Shown: positions 34,665-44,644, counted from the first letter of the stretch. The stretch: DNA of 64,000 bases from Gammaproteobacteria bacterium MOLA455 (GCA_000511875.1 AZIN01000004.1:248001-312000); one strand, 5' to 3'. The notes: generated by a model not told the origin, from the sequence alone. Numbers and translations: made by a program.

Positions 34665-36743
34665 CTAGAAATTTATCGCCATTGAGAGATAAACCGCACG
34701 ACCAAGACCAGGTATTGCTTCGCCTAGGGCAATATCACTATCGCCGGTGCGATTGCGGCTACTTAAATGGGCGGCATAAAAATGATCAAAGAGGTTTCTA
34801 ACCCCAGCGCGCATTTGTAGATACTCAGTGAGTGACCAGTTGGCACCTATATTGACTATGCCAAAACCACTGGACTGGGCTTCATTGTTGTACTCGGCAA
34901 CATGCTTTTGGCGACCATATATCACTGATTCAAGCATTAGTTGAAGTGACCCTTGATCAGGCTGGTAGCGCAGGCTAAAGCGCGCATTGGCTGGGGCTAT
35001 GCGATAGAGATTATCGGCGATGTCAGTGCGCTTGCCACGCACATAGCTGACCACACCGTCCGCCGTCCATTTATGGTTTATGCGGTAATGCCAATTGGCA
35101 TCGGCGCCATAGATTTTGGCATCGGTGTTTTCATAGCTTAGAGCTGGCGCGCCGCTCATCATATTGCTGATCATATTAACCGGCATGCTGGTGCTTGCTA
35201 CACCCTGAATATAATTGTCGATCTGACGATAAAAAACCTGTGGATAAATACTGAAACGCTGTGTTTTTTTACTCAGGCCAATGCTGATTTCACTGGCCGT
35301 CTCATGCTTGAGCGACAGGTTGCCAACATAACTGCGTCCATCTGCGAGACCGGCTGTGACCGGCAGCGGCAACCAGAGAAAGGTTTCCTGGTAAGAGGGA
35401 GCGCGAGTTTTAATTCCCAGATCAATAGTCAGAGCTGTCTCTGGATCCAGCATGCGGTTAAGCTTGACGACCAGATCCGTAGTCTCGTAGTTGAGATTGC
35501 GATCGGCCTGGTTAAATTGCGTGGCCAGCCTATTTGCCACATCGCCCATCATTGACATCATTCCGGAAGCGCTGACGTCGCCGCTATCTAAGCTGATGCG
35601 ATTCTGTCGTATGCCAGCCTGATAACCCCAGTCTCCAATATCGCCATTGAGCTCGGCAAAAATACCGAGGATATCCCGCTGGGTGGCGTTAAAGTTAAGC
35701 AGTTGAAACATGCCGTTAGTCGGGTTGGTGATAGTCGAATCATGGCTGCTGAGATTGCCATCAGTACCCACCTTTACTTCACCAAAGGCCAGCGCTAGCT
35801 GCGCATCCAGGCTCCAGGAAAGATTGTCTGCAGTAGCGAGATTGCTGCGGTAACCCATGGTCATAGCCGGGGCAGTGCGCAGGCTAAAGTTATCCATGGA
35901 ATGGGTCACATCGGCCCAGGCCACAGCCATATTGATACTGGCTTCAGTGCTCAGGGTCATGCCAGCAAGATCGGTTTCGACTGACGCTATATCCATTGCC
36001 AGGGCCGGTGTGCCGCTATCGCTGATATCCAGCTGGCCGGCAAATATGGTCAGCTGAGTGGCGTCGGACTTCCAGCCATAGGCGAGATCAAAACGATCTC
36101 GTTGATGTTGACTGCCGGCAACTGTTTTATTGTCGCCAGCCTCTATATTGTTACCCTCGTTATGAGCGCTGAGAAATGACAGTTTATGTTGCTTATTGGC
36201 AATCACCACCTGGGTATCCGTGCTCGACTGATTGCCGTTATCAGTGAACTGCGCGCTGGCAAAGCCGCTGACGCCAAACTTGACGTCGGAGCCATAGGCG
36301 CCGCGATTAAACTCCGCCACCATATGGCCGCCAATACTCTCCTGAGCCTGGCTCACTGGTGTTATACCGCGGTAGACTTTGAGCTCCTGAAGCAGACCTG
36401 CGGGGGCGTAGGCGAGGGGCGAATCCATGGCGTTGGGGCCACCGCTCAATGTTGGTGCCTGATCCAGTTTTACCGATACTCTGTCGCCATACATACCACG
36501 GTACTGGGCGATGCCAGTGATGACACCATTGGTATTATTGTTGGCCCCGGGAATACGTTTTAACAGTTCGGCGCTGTCTGGGCTATGCAAGGGATTGCTG
36601 CGTGGAGAACTGTTAATCTGACTCGCTAGAGGAAAGGCCTGAATGGTGATTTCTTCTATAGCATGGCCATGATCAGCAAATGCCGAAGTAGCAGATATAG
36701 CTATCAATAAGGCAGTGAAAGCAGAGACAGTGTTAGCGTGCAT
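34665..36743 (-). CDS. TonB-dependent outer membrane receptor (possibly copper)
   Basis: The 692-aa protein from ATG 36743 has a signal peptide ending AFA (residue 23) and a TonB-box-like EEITIQAF (30-37). The plug domain follows (IPGANNNTNGV, YRGMYGDRVSVKLD, GLLQELKVYRG). The rest is a predicted 22-strand barrel ending in a terminal Phe (AVYLSMAINF). A TTG further upstream is unlikely. The mature N-terminus DHGHAIEE and Met-rich loops (SGMMSMMGD, ISNMMSGAP) suggest a metal ligand; the plug sequence distantly recalls copper receptors OprC/NosA. Substrate is inference. It precedes regB-regA closely in one likely operon. Confidence 0.87.
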   Translation of the reverse strand: MHANTVSAFTALLIAISATSAFADHGHAIEEITIQAFPLASQINSSPRSNPLHSPDSAELLKRIPGANNNTNGVITGIAQYRGMYGDRVSVKLDQAPTLSGGPNAMDSPLAYAPAGLLQELKVYRGITPVSQAQESIGGHMVAEFNRGAYGSDVKFGVSGFASAQFTDNGNQSSTDTQVVIANKQHKLSFLSAHNEGNNIEAGDNKTVAGSQHQRDRFDLAYGWKSDATQLTIFAGQLDISDSGTPALAMDIASVETDLAGMTLSTEASINMAVAWADVTHSMDNFSLRTAPAMTMGYRSNLATADNLSWSLDAQLALAFGEVKVGTDGNLSSHDSTITNPTNGMFQLLNFNATQRDILGIFAELNGDIGDWGYQAGIRQNRISLDSGDVSASGMMSMMGDVANRLATQFNQADRNLNYETTDLVVKLNRMLDPETALTIDLGIKTRAPSYQETFLWLPLPVTAGLADGRSYVGNLSLKHETASEISIGLSKKTQRFSIYPQVFYRQIDNYIQGVASTSMPVNMISNMMSGAPALSYENTDAKIYGADANWHYRINHKWTADGVVSYVRGKRTDIADNLYRIAPANARFSLRYQPDQGSLQLMLESVIYGRQKHVAEYNNEAQSSGFGIVNIGANWSLTEYLQMRAGVRNLFDHFYAAHLSSRNRTGDSDIALGEAIPGLGRAVYLSMAINF

Positions 36744-36777
36744 ACAGAAAACCAGAGGGTAATATTTGAAGACGGCG

Positions 36778-36806
36778 ATTTTAAGTAATTGGCTACTTTG
36801 GAACAA
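36778..36806 (-). promoter_or_regulatory. Candidate promoter of the receptor-regBA operon
   Basis: On the minus strand, TTGTTC (36806-36801), 17-bp spacer, TAAAAT (36783-36778; 5 of 6). The weak -35 fits a promoter needing an activator. Confidence 0.4.
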
Positions 36807-36823
36807 TGTGACAAATTGTCGCA
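36807..36823. promoter_or_regulatory. RegA/PrrA-type palindromic binding site
   Basis: TGTGACAAATTGTCGCA has the half-sites GTGAC and GTCGC separated by 5 bp. This matches the inverted GCGNC...GNCGC pattern of RegA/PrrA/ActR sites at 9 of 10 positions. It directly adjoins the -35 of the receptor promoter and lies about 125 bp upstream of the divergent DUF2750 gene. Confidence 0.5.
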
Positions 36824-36948
36824 GTCCACTCCTTTAGCCTGTCTCCTTAGTCCGGCTGCGCGCCGACCTTAGAGCCCAGATTACAGTTGGGACAAAGCCA
36901 AAAAGCGAGTACTATGCGCGATTGTCAATTTGCTTGTGAGCAGTAGCC

Positions 36949-37314
36949 ATGGAACCACTATCTGAAGATCTTCAAGAAAATCTCGATCGCATGATTGTCG
37001 AGAGTTTGGAAACCGGTTGTGTCTGGGGACTAAAGGACGAGAAGGACAATTGGGCGCTGGTGGGTTCCACCGATAGCGACACCATCGACGTGATTCCGTT
37101 TTGGTCTAACCACGACTTTGCTCAGGCGCTGTGCAGTGGTGATTGGGATGTCTACACCCCGGTTGCGGTTGAAATGGAAGAGTTTCTCGACGACTGGTTG
37201 CCCGGCATGCATGCCGATGTATTGATGGTTGGGGTCAACTGGACTGCAGATCTTGAAGGCCAAGAAATGGAGCCCTTGGATCTGCTTGAGGAGTTTGAAG
37301 CGGAACTGGATTAG
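36949..37314 (+). CDS. DUF2750 domain protein
   Basis: The 121-aa acidic cytoplasmic protein matches DUF2750: an N-terminal helix (LDRMIVESLETGCVWGLKDE) then NWALVGSTDSDTIDVIPFWS with the conserved PFWS, HDFAQALC and the segment MEEFLDDWLPGMHADVLMVGVNW. No catalytic residue is obvious; function unknown. It is divergent from the receptor operon and its stop overlaps the convergent XRE regulator stop (shared TTAG). It might share the RegA-type site at 36807-36823. Confidence 0.85.
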   Translation: MEPLSEDLQENLDRMIVESLETGCVWGLKDEKDNWALVGSTDSDTIDVIPFWSNHDFAQALCSGDWDVYTPVAVEMEEFLDDWLPGMHADVLMVGVNWTADLEGQEMEPLDLLEEFEAELD

Positions 37315-37526
37315 TCTTCGAGAAACTGAAAAACAGTTTCCAGTGGCTCATCAAAGACTCTCGCGATTTTAAATGCTAACTCAAGTGAGGGAGAGTATCG
37401 GCGAGCTTCCAGCGCCAATATGGTTTGCCGAGTAACTCCGGCCTTCGTAGCCAGGGCAGCCTGAGTCATCTGTCCATTGGCAAAACGAAGTTCACGAATT
37501 ATGTTGCTGATTTTAACTTTGGCCAT
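37311..37526 (-). CDS. XRE-family transcriptional regulator (YozG-like)
   Basis: The 71-aa protein is almost wholly a helix-turn-helix domain: IRELRFANGQMTQAALATKAGVTRQTILALEA with the recognition helix in VTRQTILALEA, then SLELAFKIARVFDEPLETVF. Such short regulators typically lie next to a membrane protein they control, and one is immediately upstream here (4 bp away). Start ATG 37526. The stop codon overlaps the DUF2750 stop on the other strand. Confidence 0.9.
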   Translation of the reverse strand: MAKVKISNIIRELRFANGQMTQAALATKAGVTRQTILALEARRYSPSLELAFKIARVFDEPLETVFQFLED

Positions 37527-37530
37527 AGGG

Positions 37531-37977
37531 CTAACTCAGACGGTAGCAAAGAAGCTGGACGGCGGATTTGACGATCCCCGAGACCATCAGTGCCATAAGA
37601 ATAAAGTGCATCGCCAATGGTCCGCTGATTTGAATATTGTTACCCATCAGACCCAGTCCCTCATTGAACATTACTAATCCCACTAAACAAGAGCAAAGAC
37701 CGACCAGGCTGTAGTAGGCAAAGGCATGAGCTTTGCCATTAATCGCGAGGTCCCTCTCATCCCTGTCTTCTAGGGTTGCCCTGCTAAAGATCGCGTATAA
37801 GACAATGCTGGCAACGATGGCAATAACGATGACCTTCGATATTAAAGCGGCCATCTCAGAGCCGATGATCTGGGTCCATCCCGAGAGTTGATAGCTGCCA
37901 TAAAAGTAATAGGCTGAGACCAAAACGCTAACCAATAATTCGATAAGAATATGTTTTTCGCGCGTGGAAGTATGCAT
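37531..37977 (-). CDS. Small membrane protein paired with XRE regulator (DUF2178-like)
   Basis: The 148-aa protein has four hydrophobic segments (about residues 10-30, 42-64, 87-107 and 123-143). The loop LEDRDERDLAINGKAHAFAY is the recognisable DERD motif of this family. It precedes an XRE regulator by 4 bp, the typical arrangement; the pair probably regulates itself. Function unknown. A similar protein pair is common in many bacteria. Confidence 0.75.
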   Translation of the reverse strand: MHTSTREKHILIELLVSVLVSAYYFYGSYQLSGWTQIIGSEMAALISKVIVIAIVASIVLYAIFSRATLEDRDERDLAINGKAHAFAYYSLVGLCSCLVGLVMFNEGLGLMGNNIQISGPLAMHFILMALMVSGIVKSAVQLLCYRLS

Positions 37978-38084
37978 CTTAAAGTCCTTTGAAAAATCTC
38001 AATATAATGTGAATCTGCCTCTAGTGTATGGAATAGATGACATTTTGTAAAATATTTCATACATGGCTTTCCCAAGGCTACAAC

Positions 38085-38112
38085 TTGACCTGAACGACAA
38101 ATTCATTAGTAT
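38085..38112 (+). promoter_or_regulatory. Candidate promoter of the DUF3581 gene
   Basis: TTGACC (38085-38090), 16-bp spacer, TAGTAT (38107-38112; 4 of 6). The start codon at 38145 would lie about 27 nt after the transcript start. Confidence 0.4.
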
Positions 38113-38144
38113 GCGCTGCTCAATTACCTGGCCGCGTGGCAACT

Positions 38145-38855
38145 ATGTTTTTACAGCAGTTTTATACCCGCAATGAGTTGTGTCTGAGCATCAGTGCCGA
38201 ACAGGGCAGTGGCTTTGCGAAAACCATCAGTAACGATTTCAATCCGATTCACGATATCGACAGCAAGCGCTTCTGCGTTCCAGGAGATCTGTTGTTTGCA
38301 TTGGTATTAGAGCGCTATGGCCTGAGTCAGCAGATGCGCTTTGAATTTTCAGGTATGGTCTCGGCGGATACACCACTGGTTTTTCCTGAGTCCGCAGCTG
38401 ATCAGTTTGAAATCGCCGATGCTCGGGAAAAGACTTATCTGAAAGTGTCTCGCAGTGGTGATCAGTTGCAGGATCAGCAGGTGTTGGAAAGCCTGATTAA
38501 AAACTATGTGTTCTTTTCGGGACAGAATTTCCCGCATATTCTGGTGCCATTAATGGCTGAGAAGAGTGTCATGATCAACCCCCAGCGTCCGCTGGTGATC
38601 TATGAGTCCATGTCACTGCGGTTGGAGACTCTGGAACTGGAGCAGCCCAGTGTTGAACTGGCTGGCACCAGTCTCGAAGTGGATGGCAAGCGTGGCAATG
38701 CGGAGTTTACGTTTAATCTGGTGGATGGCGGCAAGATTGTAGGCGCTGGCGTGAAGACTTTAATTCTGAGTGGTCTGCGTGAATATCAGCAGGAGGCCAT
38801 AGATCTAATGGTGGCAACCTACTTAGACAATCAGGCCCGTCACAGCGAAGCCTGA
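38145..38855 (+). CDS. DUF3581 family protein
   Basis: The 236-aa protein starts at ATG 38145 (MFLQQFYTRNELCLSIS), supported by family similarity rather than a ribosome site; a GTG at 38136 is in frame. The segment FAKTISNDFNPIHDIDSKRF with FCVPGDLLFALVL is highly conserved in DUF3581 proteins of marine gammaproteobacteria. The DFNPIHD motif resembles the hydratase motif of MaoC-like hotdog enzymes (acyl-enoyl hydratases), so a hotdog fold is possible. Function unknown. It is a single gene convergent with uvrA. Confidence 0.82.
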   Translation: MFLQQFYTRNELCLSISAEQGSGFAKTISNDFNPIHDIDSKRFCVPGDLLFALVLERYGLSQQMRFEFSGMVSADTPLVFPESAADQFEIADAREKTYLKVSRSGDQLQDQQVLESLIKNYVFFSGQNFPHILVPLMAEKSVMINPQRPLVIYESMSLRLETLELEQPSVELAGTSLEVDGKRGNAEFTFNLVDGGKIVGAGVKTLILSGLREYQQEAIDLMVATYLDNQARHSEA

Positions 38856-38883
38856 TTGATTCTGTGGGTCTGAGCCGGGCAGT

Positions 38884-41754
38884 TTAGGCCACGGCTTTGG
38901 CTTTTGTTTTGGCAGCGGCCTTGCTGGTTCGCTTATCTGCCAACATAGGCTTTAAGAAATGCCCTGTGTGCGACGCTTCAATCGTCGCCACAGTCTCAGG
39001 TGTTCCCTCGGCAATAATCATCCCGCCCCCAGAACCGCCTTCAGGACCCAGATCGACAATCCAATCGGCGGTCTTGATCACATCCAAGTTATGCTCAATC
39101 ACGACCATGGTATTGCCCTGGTCGCGCAGTCTGTGGAGCACCGCCAGTAGCTGTTCGATATCGTGGAAGTGCAGGCCGGTGGTGGGCTCATCGAGAATAT
39201 ACAAGGTCTTGCCGGTGTCGCGCTTGGAGAGTTCTTTCGATAGCTTAATACGCTGGGCTTCACCGCCGGATAAGGTGGTCGCGGACTGACCCAGTTTGAT
39301 ATAGGAAAGACCTACATCCATCAGGGTTTGTAGTTTGCGAGCAATGGCGGGAATGGGGTCGAAGAATACGCGGGCATCCTCCACAGTCATATTGAGCACT
39401 TGATGAATATTTTTTCCTTTAAAGTGAATGTCGAGAGTTTCGCGGTTGTAGCGCTTGCTCTTGCACACATCGCAGGGCACATAAATATCCGGCAAGAAAT
39501 GCATCTCCACCTTGGTCACGCCATCACCCTGACAGGCTTCACAGCGACCGCCTTTAACATTAAAGCTAAAGCGTCCTGGATTGTAACCGCGCGAACGGGC
39601 TTCCTGAGTAGCAGCAAATAGCTCGCGAATTGGGGTAAAAATGCCGGTGTAGGTGGCGGGGTTTGAGCGCGGTGTACGACCTATGGGGCTCTGGTCTATA
39701 TCGATGCACTTATCCAGATGATTGAGACCGGTAATACTGTCATGGGCGGCGGACTTAAGGGTCGTGGCCTTATTCAGGGCAACAGCGGCAGCCGGGTAGA
39801 GGGTGCCATTGATCAGTGTTGATTTGCCGGAACCGGAAACGCCGGTAATGCAGGTAAACAAGCCAATCGGAATTTGCAGATCGACATTTTGCAGGTTGTT
39901 ACCACAGGCGCCAGTGACATTAATAAACTTAGCGTTTGGCTGATTGCGCTTCGCGGGAATTTTTATCCCACGCACGCCGGACATAAACTGACCAGTGATA
40001 GAGTTGGGGTTGTCGTGAATCTGTTGCGCTGTACCTTCGGCAACCACCTCACCACCGTGGACACCCGCACCTGGGCCTATATCAATAATATAGTCGGCGG
40101 CGGCAATCGCTTCTTCGTCGTGCTCTACAACAATCACGGTGTTGCCGAGATCCCGCAGGCGAATCAACGTTTTCAGCAGACGTTCGTTATCGCGCTGGTG
40201 TAGACCAATTGAAGGCTCATCGAGAATATACATCACGCCCACTAGACCTGCGCCAATTTGACTGGCGAGGCGAATGCGCTGAGCTTCACCGCCGGAGAGA
40301 GTGTCGGCACTGCGGTTTAGTGACAGATAGTTGAGTCCAACATCCACCAGAAAGCGAAAGCGCTGACGGATCTCTTTAATAATTTTTTCGGCAATCTCAC
40401 CCTGGCGACCTTCCAGTTCGATATTGTCGAAGTAATCGCAGCAGTCGCCCACGGGCATGTTGACAATGTCTTCAATCCGACGATTGTCGATGAACACGTG
40501 GCGGGCCGACTTGCGCAGTCGCGTGCCATCGCACTCGGGGCAGTGGGAGCTAGTCATGTATTTGCCTAACTCTTCACGCACTGAGCCAGATTCAGTTTCA
40601 CGATAGCGGCGCTCCATATTATTGATCACACCCTCAAAGGTATGTTCGCGACGGAACATGGTGCCGCGATCGTTAACGTAACTGAAGGTGATCTCTTCCT
40701 TGCCGCTGCCATAGAGAATCTTTTTGCGGTGATCTTCGGTCAGTGCTTCCCAGGGGGAGTCGATATCAAAATCGTAATGGGCTGCTAGAGAGGTCAGCAT
40801 GTTGTAATAGTAGAGGGTGCGACGATCCCAGCCGCGAATCGCGCCTTCGGAGATCGAGGCTTCGGGGTGATGGACCACGCGGTCTATATCAAAAAATTGA
40901 TGCACACCCAGGCCATCACAGGTGGGGCAGGCGCCGACCGGATTGTTAAAGGAAAACAAGCGTGGCTCTAATTCATTGAGACTGTAATTACAGACTGAGC
41001 AGGCAAACTTTGCGGAGAACATCTGGTCCGGCTCATCGCTGTCCATAAAGCTAATACCGGCCAATCCCTCAGCTAATGTGAGGGCGGTTTCAAAGGACTC
41101 AGCTAAACGTAATCCCATATCCCCCTTCACTTTAAAGCGGTCGACCACCACTTCAATATCATGTTTTTGCTTTTTGTTCAGCGCTGGGGCTTCATCCAAA
41201 TCACAGACTACACCATCGATGCGAGCGCGAATAAAACCCTGCCGGCGCAGGCTTTCAAAGAGATGCAGATGCTCGCCTTTGCGTCCTTTAACTATGGGTG
41301 CCAGCAACATGAGTTTGGTGTCATCAGGCATGGCCAAAACCTGATCCACCATCTGGCTGACAGTCTGGGCCTTTAGTGCCTGATTGTGCTCTGGGCAGCG
41401 CGGCTCGCCAGCGCGAGCAAACAGCAAACGCAGATAATCATAGATCTCGGTAATGGTGCCCACGGTTGAGCGGGGGTTGTGAGAGGTCGATTTTTGCTCA
41501 ATCGAGATCGCCGGAGAGAGACCTTCAATATGATCCACATCGGGCTTTTCCATCATCGACAGAAACTGCCGCGCGTAGGTGGAGAGGGATTCAACATAAC
41601 GACGTTGACCCTCGGCGTAGAGCGTATCAAATGCCAGAGATGATTTTCCCGACCCAGAGAGGCCTGTAATCACGACTAATTTGTCCCGTGGAATATCAAG
41701 ATCAATATTTTTGAGATTGTGTGTGCGGGCGCCGCGTACCTGGATGGTATTCAT
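38884..41754 (-). CDS. uvrA: Excinuclease ABC subunit A
   Basis: UvrA recognises bulky DNA damage with UvrB in nucleotide excision repair. The 956-aa ABC-type ATPase has two nucleotide-binding modules: Walker [10 protein letters not shown] (about 30-38) and [10 protein letters not shown] (about 640), two LSGGEAQRI signature motifs, and the zinc fingers with [15 protein letters not shown] and [16 protein letters not shown]. The C-terminal ~20 residues are a Lys/Ala tail. No LexA-type CTGT-N8-ACAG box is visible upstream. It is divergent from the MFS gene, which precedes ssb, an order shared with pseudomonads. Confidence 0.97.
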   Translation of the reverse strand: MNTIQVRGARTHNLKNIDLDIPRDKLVVITGLSGSGKSSLAFDTLYAEGQRRYVESLSTYARQFLSMMEKPDVDHIEGLSPAISIEQKSTSHNPRSTVGTITEIYDYLRLLFARAGEPRCPEHNQALKAQTVSQMVDQVLAMPDDTKLMLLAPIVKGRKGEHLHLFESLRRQGFIRARIDGVVCDLDEAPALNKKQKHDIEVVVDRFKVKGDMGLRLAESFETALTLAEGLAGISFMDSDEPDQMFSAKFACSVCNYSLNELEPRLFSFNNPVGACPTCDGLGVHQFFDIDRVVHHPEASISEGAIRGWDRRTLYYYNMLTSLAAHYDFDIDSPWEALTEDHRKKILYGSGKEEITFSYVNDRGTMFRREHTFEGVINNMERRYRETESGSVREELGKYMTSSHCPECDGTRLRKSARHVFIDNRRIEDIVNMPVGDCCDYFDNIELEGRQGEIAEKIIKEIRQRFRFLVDVGLNYLSLNRSADTLSGGEAQRIRLASQIGAGLVGVMYILDEPSIGLHQRDNERLLKTLIRLRDLGNTVIVVEHDEEAIAAADYIIDIGPGAGVHGGEVVAEGTAQQIHDNPNSITGQFMSGVRGIKIPAKRNQPNAKFINVTGACGNNLQNVDLQIPIGLFTCITGVSGSGKSTLINGTLYPAAAVALNKATTLKSAAHDSITGLNHLDKCIDIDQSPIGRTPRSNPATYTGIFTPIRELFAATQEARSRGYNPGRFSFNVKGGRCEACQGDGVTKVEMHFLPDIYVPCDVCKSKRYNRETLDIHFKGKNIHQVLNMTVEDARVFFDPIPAIARKLQTLMDVGLSYIKLGQSATTLSGGEAQRIKLSKELSKRDTGKTLYILDEPTTGLHFHDIEQLLAVLHRLRDQGNTMVVIEHNLDVIKTADWIVDLGPEGGSGGGMIIAEGTPETVATIEASHTGHFLKPMLADKRTSKAAAKTKAKAVA

Positions 41755-42001
41755 TGAAAATTCTTTTGGTTATGTTAAACGGTCGATTATAAGGTGCTGT
41801 TGGTGCACTGGGCAAAGTGATTCTGTTAAATCACCAAGATAGTACGAATAGCCCGCCGCGGCAGACTGCAATAGTGGGAAAATAGTTGCTGAGCAGAGGG
41901 TGAAAATAAAGAGACAGTTGCGCCAAATTTTTCATATTAGGCCGTGCACTCAGGCGTAGCGCTGTTAAAATGATCTGCCCATTAATTATCCTGATACTGA
42001 T

Positions 42002-43360
42002 TTGAATCATTCCTCCTCATTTACGTCGTTAGAAAAGCGTGCAGTCGTCTCTTTGGCCAGCCTTTATGGTTTCAGGATGCTCGGGCTGTTTATGGTGCTG
42101 CCGATACTGGCGCTCTATATGGATGCGTACCCCGGTTTCAGTCCGTTGCTACTGGGCATCTGTTTGGGTATTTATGGCCTGACTCAGGCGGCACTGCAAA
42201 TTCCATTGGGATTGTTATCGGATAAGATTGGCCGAAGGCCGGTGATTATTGGAGGCCTATTAGTTTTTGTTCTCGGTAGTTTGGTGGCCGCATCCGCCGA
42301 GAGCAGCGCAGGGTTAATCCTGGGTCGCGCTATTCAGGGTGCAGGTGCCATCGCCAGCACACTGATGGCTCTGGTTAGTGATCTTACCGGTGAAGAGAAT
42401 CGCACTAAAGCGATGGCCACAATCGGGGCCAGTATCGGCGTGTCGTTTATGTTGGCGATGGTTCTTGGTCCGCTAATCGCCCTGTCGATGGGCTTACCCG
42501 GTGTCTTCTGGGTCACTGCGCTGCTCGGTTGTCTGGGCATTATTATCTTTGTGCGCTGGGTGCCGAAGGCGATATTGGTGCAACGAAATCGTGAAACTCA
42601 AACAGATCTGCAACAGCTTCGCGAGCTCTTAAAGGAGCCCAATCTGCTGCGTCTGAACTTTGGTATTTTTGCTCTACATCTTATTTTGATGGCCGCCTTT
42701 GTGGTGATTCCGGTGCTGCTATCCGAAGAATTGGGCATAGGCGGCGATGATCTCTGGTGGGTCTATCTAGTACTGCTGGGGGGTGGCTTTGTGGCCATGT
42801 TGCCGGTGATGATTGCGGGGGAAAAATTACAGCGTCAGAAACTCAGTTTTACTGGAGGAGTTGCCTGCGTGACTCTGGCGATGTTGCTATTAGGGTTGTT
42901 TAGAGGGCCTTTGTTGACGCCGATTATGTTGCTGGTATTTTTTGCTGCGTTTAATCTCCTCGAAGCGTCGCTGCCTTCATGGTTGAGTAAAGTTTGTCCC
43001 GCCGGCCGCAAGGGCACGGCCATGGGGATTTATTCCACCAGCCAGTTTTTTGGTGCCTTTGTCGGCGGTGTGCTCGGTGGTTGGAGTGTGCAGCAGTTTG
43101 GTATCGATAGTTTATTCTTGTTGCTGGCGGCAATTGGCCTTGTCTGGTGGCTGTTGGCGCTGGGTTTAGAGGCGCCTCGTTCGCTGCAGACAGTGGTCCT
43201 AAATTGTGCTGATATGGGTCATGAGGATTTTGCGAAATTAATCTTAAAAGTTCCCGGCGTAGAGGATATACTCGTGGTCAGTGGTGAACCGTTGGCATAT
43301 GCCAAAGTGAATAAGAAGACCGTGGATATGTCCGGTCTTAAGCCTTACTTTAATCGATAA
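42002..43360 (+). CDS. MFS transporter with C-terminal YAM-like domain (YajR-like)
   Basis: The 452-aa protein has twelve membrane segments with the signature motif A region [14 protein letters not shown] between helices 2 and 3 and a following [11 protein letters not shown]. The C-terminal ~65 residues ([20 protein letters not shown], ending in SGLKPYF) form a soluble ferredoxin-like domain, like the YAM domain of E. coli YajR. Start is TTG 42002, poorly supported by a ribosome site, so some N-terminal uncertainty remains. Substrate is unknown. It lies 16 bp before ssb, and uvrA-MFS-ssb is also the pseudomonad order. Confidence 0.87.
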   Translation: MNHSSSFTSLEKRAVVSLASLYGFRMLGLFMVLPILALYMDAYPGFSPLLLGICLGIYGLTQAALQIPLGLLSDKIGRRPVIIGGLLVFVLGSLVAASAESSAGLILGRAIQGAGAIASTLMALVSDLTGEENRTKAMATIGASIGVSFMLAMVLGPLIALSMGLPGVFWVTALLGCLGIIIFVRWVPKAILVQRNRETQTDLQQLRELLKEPNLLRLNFGIFALHLILMAAFVVIPVLLSEELGIGGDDLWWVYLVLLGGGFVAMLPVMIAGEKLQRQKLSFTGGVACVTLAMLLLGLFRGPLLTPIMLLVFFAAFNLLEASLPSWLSKVCPAGRKGTAMGIYSTSQFFGAFVGGVLGGWSVQQFGIDSLFLLLAAIGLVWWLLALGLEAPRSLQTVVLNCADMGHEDFAKLILKVPGVEDILVVSGEPLAYAKVNKKTVDMSGLKPYFNR

Positions 43361-43376
43361 CGAACAGGGGAAGAAA

Positions 43377-43889
43377 ATGGCGCGCGGAATTAACAAAGTA
43401 ATAATAGTTGGCAACTGTGGTCAAGACCCGGAGACGCGCTATTTGCCCTCAGGCGGTGCTGTCACCAATATGAGCCTAGCGACATCAGAGGCCTGGAAAG
43501 ACAAGAATACCGGCGAGCAACAAGAGCGCACTGAATGGCACAAGGTGGTATTTTTTAATCGTCTTGGCGAGATTGCTGGCGAGTATTTAAAGAAAGGTTC
43601 CAAGGTCTATGTTGAAGGCTCTCTGCGCACACGCAAGTGGCAGGGGCAAGACGGTTCCGACCGCTACACTACAGAGATTGTTGCTAGCGAAATGCAGATG
43701 CTCGACAGTCGCGGTGGTCAGGAAGGTGGCGGTGGTGGATACCAGCAAAATCGTCCACAGCAGAACCAAGGTCAGCAAAACCAGGGCCAGATGCAAAATC
43801 AAAATCAGGGCCAGCAGCAACAAAATCAGGCGCCCAAGCAGCAGGCTCCGCAGGGCATGGACAGCTTTGACGATGATATTCCGTTTTAG
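43377..43889 (+). CDS. ssb: Single-stranded DNA-binding protein
   Basis: SSB coats single-stranded DNA in replication and repair. The 170-aa protein has an OB-fold N-terminal domain ([52 protein letters not shown]), a long linker of Gln, Asn and Gly (about residues 115-155) and the acidic tail [10 protein letters not shown] that docks partners including chi (HolC). It starts 16 bp after the MFS gene with GGGGAAG upstream. Confidence 0.97.
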   Translation: MARGINKVIIVGNCGQDPETRYLPSGGAVTNMSLATSEAWKDKNTGEQQERTEWHKVVFFNRLGEIAGEYLKKGSKVYVEGSLRTRKWQGQDGSDRYTTEIVASEMQMLDSRGGQEGGGGGYQQNRPQQNQGQQNQGQMQNQNQGQQQQNQAPKQQAPQGMDSFDDDIPF

Positions 43890-43975
43890 AGCGCGTTCGC
43901 TGTTAATACACTAATTAAAATCCTTAGCTCCATCGGTTAGCTGTCGGCGCTAAAATTTACTATTACGAGGTTGTT

Positions 43976-44452
43976 ATGACGATTCAAGTTGGCGATAAAA
44001 TTCCTGAAGGCATGTTTACTGTAATGGGCGCAGAGGGTCCTACTGCTGTTAGCACTGCTGATATTTTCAGTGGTAAAAAAGTTGTACTTTTTGCTGTTCC
44101 CGGTGCTTTTACACCGACCTGTTCCGCTGCTCACCTGCCGGGTTTTGTTGTCCATGTTGACGACATTAAAGCCAAAGGTGTCGATACAGTAGCCTGTATG
44201 TCTGTGAACGATGTATTTGTTATGGACGCTTGGGGCAAGTCGGCCAATGCTGAACATCTGATGATGTTGGCCGATGGCAATGCGACGTTTACTGAAGCTC
44301 TGGGTCTGGTATTGGACGGCAGTGGTTTTGGTATGGGCACTCGCAGTCAGCGTTTTGCTATGATCGTCGATGACGGTGTGGTGAGCTTGCTGAACGTTGA
44401 TGCTGCTGCGCTGGAAACTTCAAGTGCCGAGGCGATTTTAGCGGCGTTGTAA
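43976..44452 (+). CDS. Peroxiredoxin (Prx5/redoxin type)
   Basis: This 158-aa thiol peroxidase reduces hydrogen peroxide and alkyl hydroperoxides. The peroxidatic Cys49 lies in AVPGAFTPTCSAAHLPGF, the Prx5 motif. Cys74 (VACMSVND) may assist. Typical family pieces are FALSV-like VNDVFVMDAWGK, LADGNATFTEALGL and GMGTRSQRFAMIVDDGVV. The reductant is probably glutaredoxin or thioredoxin. It is a single gene with its own terminator. Confidence 0.92.
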   Translation: MTIQVGDKIPEGMFTVMGAEGPTAVSTADIFSGKKVVLFAVPGAFTPTCSAAHLPGFVVHVDDIKAKGVDTVACMSVNDVFVMDAWGKSANAEHLMMLADGNATFTEALGLVLDGSGFGMGTRSQRFAMIVDDGVVSLLNVDAAALETSSAEAILAAL

Positions 44453-44476
44453 TTTGCCGTTAGATCCTTCGAAGGA

Positions 44477-44505
44477 GGGGACTGCTTAGGCGGTTCCCTT
44501 TTTTT
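44477..44505 (+). terminator. Rho-independent terminator after the peroxiredoxin gene
   Basis: GGGGACTGC (44477-44485) pairs with GCGGTTCCC (44490-44498), 4-nt loop, followed by seven T. Confidence 0.8.
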
Positions 44506-44614
44506 GTGCCTGATGTTTTTGGGGTTAAAAGTTTTAAGATTAATGGCTTTCGGGTTGGTGGCTTTTTTGTAGGAGGCGTTTTTGGTGGCTGATTTGAAGG
44601 GTGGAAAAGCAACG

Positions 44615-44644
44615 GGCACAAAAAAGGCGACCGAAGCCGCCTTT
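44615..44644 (-). terminator. Rho-independent terminator after fabB
   Basis: On the minus strand, AAAGGCGGC pairs with GTCGCCTTT around a TTCG tetraloop, then a T-run. Arms are at 44636-44644 and 44623-44631. Confidence 0.8.

Noticed and set aside
41755-42001. SOS (LexA) box before uvrA
   Set aside because: I looked for CTGT-N8-ACAG in the uvrA/MFS intergenic region and found no match on either strand.
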